Of a DNA stretch of 64,000 nucleotides, positions 58,332-64,000 are shown piece by piece (position 1 is the first letter of the stretch; each line of letters starts with the position of its first letter). The DNA is from JAJRXC01 sp047639555 (GTDB lineage Bacteria > Actinomycetota > Acidimicrobiia > Acidimicrobiales > Aldehydirespiratoraceae): contig JBLIOE010000019.1 in assembly GCA_047639555.1 (NCBI GenBank), positions 1-64,000 on the forward strand, in the 5' to 3' direction. A program made the translations under genes and the position numbers. Under the pieces are notes generated by a model, which saw only the letters and a program-made list of their open reading frames with translations, ran no database searches and was not told the origin of the DNA.

Positions 58332-58991
58332 TTAACGCGAACGGATCGAGAGCTGTTCGCGGTTGGTAATGATGTAACGACGGTCGGACTGATCGAGCCA
58401 GCCGAGCTTCACGAACGAGGCAATCGCCTTGTTCACCCTCTCGCGGCTCGCGCCCACCATGCCCGCCAACTCTTCCTGTGTGATTGGGAGGGTGAACTCG
58501 TCGTTGTCCCCCGCGAGTTCGAGGAGTCGCTTGGCCGTGCGGCCCGTGACATCGAGGAACACGCTGTCGGCGAGGGTCTCGTCCATCGACCGCAACCGTG
58601 AGGCGAGGAGCTTTACGACATTCCACAACTCGGCGGGTTCGTTCTCGTAGAGGGTTCGCACCGGACCGTAAGGAATAGCGATGACGCCCGAGGGTTCGAG
58701 TGCTCGGGCCTCGGCCGACCGGCCGAGGCCGTCGAAGAGCGGCATCTCGCCGAAGAGGTCGCCGGCCTCCATAAGCGCCACTACAGACTCGCGGCCGTCG
58801 ATCGATTTGTTGGCGATCGCAATCCGACCCGACGTGACGATATAGATCTGATCGGGGTCTTGACCCTCGGTGAACAGAACGTCGCCGCGGCGTAGTTGTT
58901 GTTCCGTAGCGGCATCGGCGATTGTGGTGAGGTGTTCGTCGGCAACGTCGGCAAAGAGCAACGTCGCCCGGAGAGTGCTGGTATCAGGCAT
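58332..58991 (-). CDS. Crp/Fnr family regulator (mycobacterial Crp-like)
   Basis: A 219-residue cAMP-receptor-type activator. The cNMP domain shows EGQDPDQIYIVTSGRIAIAN and the phosphate-binding cassette GEMPLFDGLGRSAEARAL with Arg-Ser, which bind cAMP in Crp. The DNA-binding helix-turn-helix is LPITQEELAGMVGASRERVN. Overall it follows M. tuberculosis Crp (Rv3676) closely, except for a shorter C-terminus. ATG 58991 is chosen because MPDTSTLRATLLFADVADEH starts the fold; the frame extends further upstream. A TAGTGT lies 11 bases before. It is divergent from ispD, 54 bases apart, so one control region may serve both. Confidence 0.88.
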   Translation of the reverse strand: MPDTSTLRATLLFADVADEHLTTIADAATEQQLRRGDVLFTEGQDPDQIYIVTSGRIAIANKSIDGRESVVALMEAGDLFGEMPLFDGLGRSAEARALEPSGVIAIPYGPVRTLYENEPAELWNVVKLLASRLRSMDETLADSVFLDVTGRTAKRLLELAGDNDEFTLPITQEELAGMVGASRERVNKAIASFVKLGWLDQSDRRYIITNREQLSIRSR

Positions 58992-59045
58992 GAGCGAGCA
59001 CCACACTAGTGATGTGACCTCACCCCGTGCAGCCAAGCCGATTCC

Positions 59046-59726
59046 ATGAGCGGCGATTCGACCAGCGGCGACGCCGGGATCGTCTGGACAATTGTTGTTG
59101 CCGCGGGGTCGGGCTCTCGATTCGGCGCGCCCAAACAGTTCCTCGATCTCGGCGGCGTAAGTGTTCTCGACCGATCGATCGCAACTGCTGCTCGCCACAG
59201 TGCGGGCGTCGTCGTGGTGATGCCGGCTGACCCGGTTGCCGGCGTGGTGTCGCCGACTACGTCCGTCGCGTTGGTCGTCGTTGCCGGTGGCGCGACACGA
59301 ACCGAGTCGGTGCGCAACGGCCTCGCCGCGGTGCCGTCTGATGCCGCGATCGTGTTGGTGCACGACGCGGCCCGACCGCTCGCCAGCGATCGGATCTACG
59401 AATCGGTGATTGCGGCGGTGAGCGATGGCGCCGATGCGGCAACACCAGCGGTGCCGGTGGCCGACACACTTCGGCGTCGCGGAGGTGGTGTGGTCGACCG
59501 TGATGGTGTGGTCGCCGTGCAGACGCCGCAGGGCTTCGCGGCGCCTGCGCTACGCGCCGCGCATGCGTCGGGGAAAGAAGCCACCGACGACGTGACCGTT
59601 GTCGAGGCTGACGGTGGCACAGTGGTTCTTGTGGATGGCGACCGACGCAACCTCAAGCTCACCACTCCGCTCGATCTCGTGATCGCCGCGGCGCTGATTG
59701 TCGCGCTCGACAAGGATTCACTGTGA
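59046..59726 (+). CDS. ispD: 2-C-methyl-D-erythritol 4-phosphate cytidylyltransferase
   Basis: A 226-residue MEP-pathway enzyme that forms CDP-methylerythritol. The GxGxRxGxxxPKQ signature is IVVAAGSGSRFGAPKQFLDL; VLVHDAARPLASDRIYESVI, TPAVPVADTLRRR and AVQTPQGFAAPALRAAHASG are also conserved, followed by the GDRRNLKLTTPLDL signature at the end. Overlaps ispF by 4 bases. In other actinobacteria carD lies before ispD and cysS after ispF; neither is here. The MEP pathway feeds the polyprenyl synthase nearby and the polyprenyl phosphate carriers used by the DprE operon. Confidence 0.95.
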   Translation: MSGDSTSGDAGIVWTIVVAAGSGSRFGAPKQFLDLGGVSVLDRSIATAARHSAGVVVVMPADPVAGVVSPTTSVALVVVAGGATRTESVRNGLAAVPSDAAIVLVHDAARPLASDRIYESVIAAVSDGADAATPAVPVADTLRRRGGGVVDRDGVVAVQTPQGFAAPALRAAHASGKEATDDVTVVEADGGTVVLVDGDRRNLKLTTPLDLVIAAALIVALDKDSL

Positions 59727-60217
59727 GCGCCGGCACCGAAGAGATCCCGTTCCGGGTCGGACAAAGTTTTGATGTGCACGCCCGCTCCGATGACCCCTCG
59801 CGCCGGTTGGTGCTGGGCGGCGTTGCGTTCGATGGCGAACCCGGCCTGGCCGGTCATAGCGATGCCGATGTGGTTGCCCACGCGTGTATTGATGCACTTC
59901 TTGGGGCCGCGGGACTTGGCGACATCGGCCAGATGTTCCCCGACACCGATTCCTCACTTGAGGGTGCCGACAGCATCGAACTGCTCCGCCGAGCAGCGGT
60001 TGCCGTGCGCGAAGCTGGTTGGCGGCCCGGAAATATCGACTGTTCGGTCGTTCTCGACCGACCAAAGCTGGCGCCTGTGAAGGCCCAAATGGAGTCCAAC
60101 TTGAGTACGGCAGCAGGAGCGCCCGTCTCCGTTACGGGACGACGTAGTGAAGGCGTCGGCGCGCTTGGCCGAGGCGAGGGCATTGTGGCGTGGGCTGTGG
60201 CCCTGGTGGCGCGATGA
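59723..60217 (+). CDS. ispF: 2-C-methyl-D-erythritol 2,4-cyclodiphosphate synthase
   Basis: A 164-residue trimeric enzyme. Zinc and substrate sites are seen in RVGQSFDVHARSDDPSRRLV (DxH), GLAGHSDADVVAHACIDALL (His and Asp), FPDTDSSLEGADSIELLRRA, and GRRSEGVGALGRGEGIVAWA at the end. It closes CDP-methylerythritol phosphate to the cyclic diphosphate with loss of CMP. GTG start inside the ispD stop; the stop overlaps the rlmB ATG, so three genes are coupled. Confidence 0.95.
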   Translation: MSAGTEEIPFRVGQSFDVHARSDDPSRRLVLGGVAFDGEPGLAGHSDADVVAHACIDALLGAAGLGDIGQMFPDTDSSLEGADSIELLRRAAVAVREAGWRPGNIDCSVVLDRPKLAPVKAQMESNLSTAAGAPVSVTGRRSEGVGALGRGEGIVAWAVALVAR

Positions 60218-61284
60218 GTCGCGGCGGACAGGCAGGCGGCGCCCGGGGAAAGGGTGGCCCGCGTAAGGCCGCCGGCAAGGGTTCAGCCGGAAAAGGGTCG
60301 GGCGGCCGTGGTTCGACAGGTAGCGGTTCGACCGGCCGGGGTTCGACAGGTAGCGGTTCGGGCGGCAAGGGGGCGGCGGGCAAGGGCCCTCGCAGTGCAA
60401 AGTCTGAAGGCCGCGGCAAGGGGCAGCCGAGGAATCCTCGACCCCGTTCGGGTCAAGGCGGTCGGAGTCGCGAAGGGCAGCGAGGGACCACCCCGCTCCG
60501 CGAACTCGACGGAGCGAGCCGTGGCGAATCACTCGGCGGCGATCAGGTCGAAGGGCGACACGCGGTTCGCGAGCTGCTTATTGCGGGCACCCGACGAACC
60601 CGCGAGGTGGTGCTGGCCGGCGATCTCGACTCGGCCGACATCCTCGACGAGATCATCGACCTCGCTGACGAGCTGAAGGTCACTATCACCGAGATCAGTC
60701 GGAGCAAGTTCGAATCGATGACGCGGACTGAGGCGAGCCAGGGTGTGCTCGCGTTGGCCCAACCGCTTCAGCCAGTTGCGCTCGGCACATTGCTCGAGCC
60801 TGACTTCGATGGCACGCCCCCGTTCCTGATCATGCTCGACGGCATTACCGACCCCGGCAATCTCGGAGCGATCCTTCGCACCGCGGAGTGTGCCGGCGTC
60901 ACCGGCGTGATCCTGCCGCGTCATCGGGCCGCCCACATCACACCAACGGTCGCGAAGGCGGCGGCGGGCGCAGTCGAGCATCTGCAGATGGCGCTCGTGC
61001 CGGGCCTCCCTACGGCGATGGGCACGCTGAAGAGCGCGGGTGTCTGGACCGTCGGCCTCGACGCCGGCGGCGACCAGTCGATTCACGACCTCGCGGTAGC
61101 CGAGGAGCCTGTCGCTCTGGTGTTGGGTGCGGAAGGCCCGGGTCTTTCTCGGCTCGTGCGAGAGCGTTGTGACACCGTTGCGTCAATTCCGCTTCTTGGT
61201 GTGCTCGACTCGCTCAACGTGTCGGCTGCGGCCGCGGTCGCATGTTTTGAAGTGGCCCGACGCCGGGCGCAGAAGGCGAGCTAA
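60214..61284 (+). CDS. rlmB: 23S rRNA 2'-O-methyltransferase (RlmB/TrmH family) with basic N-terminal tail
   Basis: A 356-residue SpoU (SPOUT) methyltransferase, probably modifying G2251 of 23S rRNA. The core begins near residue 110 with QVEGRHAVRELLIAGTRRTR (substrate-binding domain), then FLIMLDGITDPGNLGAILRT (motif 1), LVLGAEGPGLSRLVRERCDT (motif 2) and LLGVLDSLNVSAAAAVACFE (motif 3 knot). The first 105 residues are low complexity, rich in Gly, Ser, Arg and Lys (GKGSGGRGSTGSGSTGRGST and more), with a 30-base repeat in the DNA at 60311-60360. Basic tails of this kind bind RNA in ribosome-modifying enzymes. The ATG at 60214 overlaps the ispF stop. Confidence 0.9.
   Translation: MSRGGQAGGARGKGGPRKAAGKGSAGKGSGGRGSTGSGSTGRGSTGSGSGGKGAAGKGPRSAKSEGRGKGQPRNPRPRSGQGGRSREGQRGTTPLRELDGASRGESLGGDQVEGRHAVRELLIAGTRRTREVVLAGDLDSADILDEIIDLADELKVTITEISRSKFESMTRTEASQGVLALAQPLQPVALGTLLEPDFDGTPPFLIMLDGITDPGNLGAILRTAECAGVTGVILPRHRAAHITPTVAKAAAGAVEHLQMALVPGLPTAMGTLKSAGVWTVGLDAGGDQSIHDLAVAEEPVALVLGAEGPGLSRLVRERCDTVASIPLLGVLDSLNVSAAAAVACFEVARRRAQKAS
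60311..60360 (+). repeat. 30-base direct repeat in the rlmB N-terminal tail
   Basis: GTTCGACAGGTAGCGGTTCG stands at 60311-60330 and again at 60341-60360. It encodes GSTGSGSTGR-type residues in frame, so copies can be gained or lost without breaking the gene. Confidence 0.85.
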
Positions 61285-61305
61285 GCGGCAACGTCGATTT
61301 TAGGG

Positions 61306-61381
61306 TGGAGCCCGAGAGGAGAATTGAACTCCTGACCTGCTGTTTACAAGACAGCTGCTCTACCAACTGAGCTACTCGGGC
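61306..61381 (-). tRNA. tRNA-Thr (anticodon UGU)
   Basis: A 76-nt tRNA with encoded CCA. GCCCGAG pairs with CTCGGGC, the anticodon stem GCTGT/ACAGC holds CTTGTAA (anticodon TGT, reads ACA and other ACN), and the T arm is AGGAGTTCAATTCTCCT. It is very like the tRNA-Thr(CGU) at 33704 in the acceptor and D arm, so the two probably arose by duplication. Confidence 0.97.
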
Positions 61382-61445
61382 GGGTCTAGACAGCGTAGAG
61401 CGTGCCCGGCTCCACCCACGCCCTTGTTTCTGCAAGGCTGGGGGA

Positions 61446-61706
61446 ATGGAGCTCACCGACGACGATCGCACCATCCTCGAAATCGAACGTTCGTGGTGGA
61501 CTGAGCCTGGTCCCAAAGACGAAGCGATTGCCGGGCAGCTACAAATTTCTACGACGCACTACTACGAGTTGCTCAATGAGCTCATCGATCGTCCCGAGGC
61601 CGAGGCGCACGATCCGCTTGTGGTTCGTAGGCTGCGTCGAATGCGGGACCGGCGTCGCCAGTCCCGAGCCGAGCATGTCGGCGCAACCAGCGAGGAGCTC
61701 AGCTGA
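61446..61706 (+). CDS. DUF3263 family protein
   Basis: An 86-residue protein. The DUF3263 core is seen in LTDDDRTILEIERSWWTEPG and IAGQLQISTTHYYELLNELI, followed by DPLVVRRLRRMRDRRRQSRA. The helix-turn-helix look (DEAIAGQLQISTTHYYELL) suggests a small DNA-binding protein. In mycobacteria the homologue (Rv0430) stands before a LytR_C protein (Rv0431, VirR), as here, where the stop and next start share base 61706. A GGGGGA lies before the ATG. Function is unknown; cytoplasmic. Confidence 0.85.
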   Translation: MELTDDDRTILEIERSWWTEPGPKDEAIAGQLQISTTHYYELLNELIDRPEAEAHDPLVVRRLRRMRDRRRQSRAEHVGATSEELS

Positions 61707-62341
61707 TGACTGCACCCGGGCGCTATGCCGCTTCTGACGGATCGTTTGCAAAGTCCACAGGAAACGCGGCCGCACGCGGCGCTATCCTGATTGGCATTGC
61801 CGTGCTGATCGGCTTCTTGCTGCTCGCCAAGGCCTTCGACGGCGGCGACGCCGATGCGGTTCTTCCGGCCGTCGATGACCCCGCCGGCGAGACGCCAGTT
61901 GTCGACACGGGTGAGACGCCGGTGGTCGAGACGGGTGAGACACCGGTAGTCGAGACGGGTGAGACACCGGTGGTCGACACGCCGTCCGACACCGCAACTG
62001 TGGTCGATGCTCCAGGATTGGTTGAAGTCGCAGTGCTCAACGGATCTGGCGTGTCTGGTCAGGCCGGTGACCGCGCCGGTGCCCTCGGCACCGCTGGATA
62101 TGTCAACACTGCGGGCAACGCGGCGAGCAACGCGACCGAAGCGAGCACCGTGTACTACAAGGCGGGCTACGCCGATGAGGCCAAGCTCGTCGCCGATGCA
62201 CTCGCCGGCGCGGCCGGCGGTGCGGGAGTAATTGAGCCGGCGCCCGCCGACGTCACTGCGCTCGCCGACGCGGGTGATGCGGACAAGGTTGAGTCCGCCA
62301 ACATCATCGTGGTGCTGGGCACCGACGGCGTGCTCGCTTAG
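61706..62341 (+). CDS. LytR_C domain membrane protein (VirR-like)
   Basis: A 211-residue protein. Residues about 24-42 (ARGAILIGIAVLIGFLLLAK) form one membrane helix; the rest lies outside. A linker has four copies of an octapeptide (GETPVVDT, GETPVVET twice, GETPVVDT), encoded by a perfect-length 24-base repeat. The C-terminal LytR_C domain is seen in LVEVAVLNGSGVSGQAGDRA and STVYYKAGYADEAKLVADAL, ending NIIVVLGTDGVLA. The M. tuberculosis homologue VirR controls vesicle release and cell-wall integrity and binds cell-wall glycan. It follows the DUF3263 gene and precedes otsB. Confidence 0.87.
   Translation: MTAPGRYAASDGSFAKSTGNAAARGAILIGIAVLIGFLLLAKAFDGGDADAVLPAVDDPAGETPVVDTGETPVVETGETPVVETGETPVVDTPSDTATVVDAPGLVEVAVLNGSGVSGQAGDRAGALGTAGYVNTAGNAASNATEASTVYYKAGYADEAKLVADALAGAAGGAGVIEPAPADVTALADAGDADKVESANIIVVLGTDGVLA
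61886..61981 (+). repeat. 24-base tandem repeat (4 copies) in the VirR-like gene
   Basis: Four 24-base units, each encoding GETPVV(D/E)T, run from 61886 to 61981. Units differ by a few bases. The repeat is in frame and lies in the extracellular linker, so copy number can change the length between membrane and domain. Confidence 0.95.
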
Positions 62342-62347
62342 TTCCTC

Positions 62348-63127
62348 GTGGCGCATAATCCGCTCGACCCGTTCGGGCGGGCGCCGCAGAGAGCCGGACT
62401 CTTTCTGGACTTCGACGGCGTCCTCGCCGACATTGTTCCGGACCCCAACGCGGCCCGGATTCGTGTGGGCGTCGCCGACCTGCTCATTGAGCTGAGCGAA
62501 CGACTGGGCCGCGTGGCCGTCATTTCGGGGAGACCGGTCAGCTACATCGGTGCCATGGTGCCGACGCCGGTCGACATTGTGGGTCTCTACGGCCTCGAAT
62601 GGCGTTCGCGGGGAGTTCATCACACCCTCCACGAGGCTGAGTTCTATCGGGCAACCGTGCGCGACCTGGTCGAGGAGGCCACTCACACCTTTGGTGCCGC
62701 CGTGGTCGAACCCAAAGGTCTTTCGCTCACGATCCACTATCGAAGCGATGCCGACCTGGCGCCACCGATGCGGCAATGGGTTGCGGATAAGGCTGAGCAG
62801 ACGGGGATGGAACCGCGGCCGGCGAAGCACTCGTTTGAGCTTCATCCGCCGATCAAGCGCGACAAGGGCACGGCCCTCGTCGAGCTGGCGGAAGACCTCG
62901 ACCCCGTCGCCTATCTCGGCGATGATCTCGGCGACCTTCCGGCGTTCGACGGTCTTGACCAACTCGCCCGCCACGGCGTAGCGACGCTGCGAGTAGCCGT
63001 CGACTCGGCGGAAGCGCCGCCGATTCTTCGGAGCCGAGCAGACTTGGTGGTCGATGGTCCGGCTGGTGCGGAGGAATTGCTGCGCCAGATCCTGGCCGCC
63101 GCGATCTCGGCGACGGGCGCGGACTGA
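62348..63127 (+). CDS. otsB: Trehalose-6-phosphate phosphatase
   Basis: A 259-residue HAD phosphatase. Motif I is AGLFLDFDGVLADIVPDPNA (DxDGxL), motif II VAVISGRPVSYIGAM, the substrate-binding YGLEWRSRGVHH, and HPPIKRDKGTALVELAEDLD and VAYLGDDLGDLPAFDGLDQL (motif IV) follow. It removes phosphate from trehalose 6-phosphate to make trehalose, an osmoprotectant and cell-wall lipid precursor. GTG start at 62348, 6 bases after the VirR-like gene's stop. It is convergent with otsA, 15 bases apart, so the two do not share a transcript. Confidence 0.94.
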   Translation: MAHNPLDPFGRAPQRAGLFLDFDGVLADIVPDPNAARIRVGVADLLIELSERLGRVAVISGRPVSYIGAMVPTPVDIVGLYGLEWRSRGVHHTLHEAEFYRATVRDLVEEATHTFGAAVVEPKGLSLTIHYRSDADLAPPMRQWVADKAEQTGMEPRPAKHSFELHPPIKRDKGTALVELAEDLDPVAYLGDDLGDLPAFDGLDQLARHGVATLRVAVDSAEAPPILRSRADLVVDGPAGAEELLRQILAAAISATGAD

Positions 63128-63142
63128 GCAGGTAAGTGCTGG

Positions 63143-64000
63143 CTAGTCCGTCACGGCGGCGAGCTGATCGTTCAACCAGTCCGCGGGGTTGCGTGATTCG
63201 GCGCGACGGCGAACCTCGGCCGACTGTTCGGCTCGGGCGGAGGTGTCCATGTCGAGTGCCTCGGCCAGCGCGAGCGCCTGATCGGCGATGTCGTAGGGGT
63301 TCACGGTTCGTACGGCTCCGGCGAGCTCGTCGTGTACGCCTGCTTCGCGGCTGAGCACCACGATGCCGTCTCGTTCGTTGACCAACGGTCCTTCCTTTGC
63401 CACCAGGTTCAGACCGTCGCGGATGGGGTTCACCATCAACACGTCGTAGCGGCGGAGGTGGGCGACGGATTTCGGGAAGTCGTCGACGAGGTCCAGCTCG
63501 ATGGGCTCCCAGTCTTCGGTTCGCCAGCGTCGGTTAATCACGTTGGTCAGCGCCTCGATCTCCGAGCGATAGGCGAGATATTCGGGCAGACCCTCGCGGG
63601 AGGGGTAGCCGAGCGCACGGAACACCACGGTGCCGCGGAGGTCCGGCCGGTCAGCCAGCATTTGGTCATAGGCCCGGAAGCCGCGGAGTAGATTCTTGGA
63701 GAGCTCGATGCGGTCGACCCGTACGATCAGGCGACGATCACCAAGCGCCGAGTCGATCGCCGCCACTTCGTCGTTGCAACGATCGCTATGAGCCACGCCT
63801 CGGATGTCGTCGGCGTCGGGCGCGAGCGGAGCCACGAAGGTGCGCGGCTGGCGGCCGAGCACGTCACGACAACACGCCTGGAAGTCGTCGGCCCAACGCT
63901 GCGAGTGGAAACCGCAGGCATCGTGGCCGGCCATACCTTCCAGGAGTTCCGTCGCTATGTCGTGGGGAAGGACGCGTATGTGCAGGGGCGTTGCGAACGG
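63143..64000 (-). CDS. otsA: Trehalose-6-phosphate synthase, C-terminal part (cut by window edge)
   Basis: The minus-strand frame is open from the window end (64000) to a TAG at 63143 and encodes at least 285 residues of a GT20 glycosyltransferase. Seen: LPHDIATELLEGMAGHDACG, FHSQRWADDFQACC, LIVRVDRIELSKNLLRGFRA (donor-binding Arg/Lys), DVLMVNPIRDGLNLVAKEGP and IVVLSREAGVHDEL with the UDP-glucose site. The N-terminus with the acceptor site lies outside the window. OtsA makes trehalose 6-phosphate from UDP-glucose and glucose 6-phosphate. Its stop is 15 bases from the convergent otsB. Confidence 0.92.
   Translation of the reverse strand, partial: PFATPLHIRVLPHDIATELLEGMAGHDACGFHSQRWADDFQACCRDVLGRQPRTFVAPLAPDADDIRGVAHSDRCNDEVAAIDSALGDRRLIVRVDRIELSKNLLRGFRAYDQMLADRPDLRGTVVFRALGYPSREGLPEYLAYRSEIEALTNVINRRWRTEDWEPIELDLVDDFPKSVAHLRRYDVLMVNPIRDGLNLVAKEGPLVNERDGIVVLSREAGVHDELAGAVRTVNPYDIADQALALAEALDMDTSARAEQSAEVRRRAESRNPADWLNDQLAAVTD

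Noticed and set aside
61886..61981. A short CRISPR-like array.
   Set aside because: The 24-base units are directly adjacent without spacers and are translated in frame in the VirR-like gene.

Overview
The window is about 64 kb of high-GC, tightly packed bacterial chromosome with protein genes on both strands, three tRNA genes, no rRNA, no CRISPR array and no recognisable insertion sequence or prophage. Gene content points to an actinobacterium: a GlnR-like regulator beside a glutamine synthetase, a SigR/RsrA pair, a Crp like that of mycobacteria, a DUF3263/LytR_C pair, ClpC, and a Tad locus of the type found in mycobacteria and streptomycetes. A His-rich HTHGDGLxHIHP domain protein and the lack of mycolic-acid or sporulation genes make me favour the class Acidimicrobiia; that is an inference. 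No gap between genes exceeds 300 bases.

Layout. 1-2.6 kb: an edge-truncated DinB-like gene, an ECF sigma factor with a membrane partner, and a RidA protein. 2.6-6.2 kb: nitrogen assimilation, with GlnR-like regulator and type I glutamine synthetase divergent from a type II glutamine synthetase. 6.2-12.7 kb: an MDR oxidoreductase, a methyltransferase, NAD synthetase, a group 2 sigma factor and a phosphatase/nuclease-fold protein. 12.6-17.7 kb: a minus-strand five-gene operon (methyltransferase, DprE1-like, DprE2-like, GT2, polytopic membrane protein) that looks like lipid-linked pentose synthesis and transfer. 17.8-25.2 kb: a selenocysteine tRNA, a HAD-IB phosphatase, a compact Tad pilus locus and a DUF1998 helicase. 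25.3-33.7 kb: STAS/anti-sigma kinase, NhaA, TopA, MFS, Tmk, HolB. 33.7-38.1 kb: tRNA-Thr, SigR/RsrA, a small cysteine protein behind a SigR-type promoter, PlsC and a three-gene catabolic-looking operon. 38.0-48.4 kb: metalloprotease, TilS, Hpt, the folate genes, PanC, CoaX and LysS. 48.4-52 kb: acyltransferase, MDR oxidoreductase and polyprenyl synthase. 52.1-64 kb: ClpC, a lipoprotein/HAD-like fusion, RadA, dienelactone hydrolase, Crp, IspD, IspF, RlmB, tRNA-Thr, DUF3263, LytR_C, OtsB and the end of OtsA.

From about 18 kb to 61 kb the order follows, as far as I recall it, the Mycobacterium tuberculosis segment Rv3661 to Rv3579c (HAD, Tad, helicase, topA, holB, metalloprotease, tilS, hpt, folate genes, panC, coaX, lysS, clpC, radA, ispD, ispF, rlmB), with ftsH, panD, lsr2, cspA, carD and cysS missing from their expected places and several local insertions. 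A second recurring theme is promoter layout: seventeen genes have a TANNNT hexamer ending 6 or 7 bases before the start codon, which predicts leaderless mRNAs.

The most unusual items are the DprE1/DprE2 operon, the tRNA with a UCA anticodon, a membrane lipoprotein fused to a HAD domain that has lost its catalytic residues, a phosphatase-like protein in the folate operon with Arg where the catalytic Cys should be, and a SigR-type promoter in front of an unrecognised 60-residue cysteine protein.
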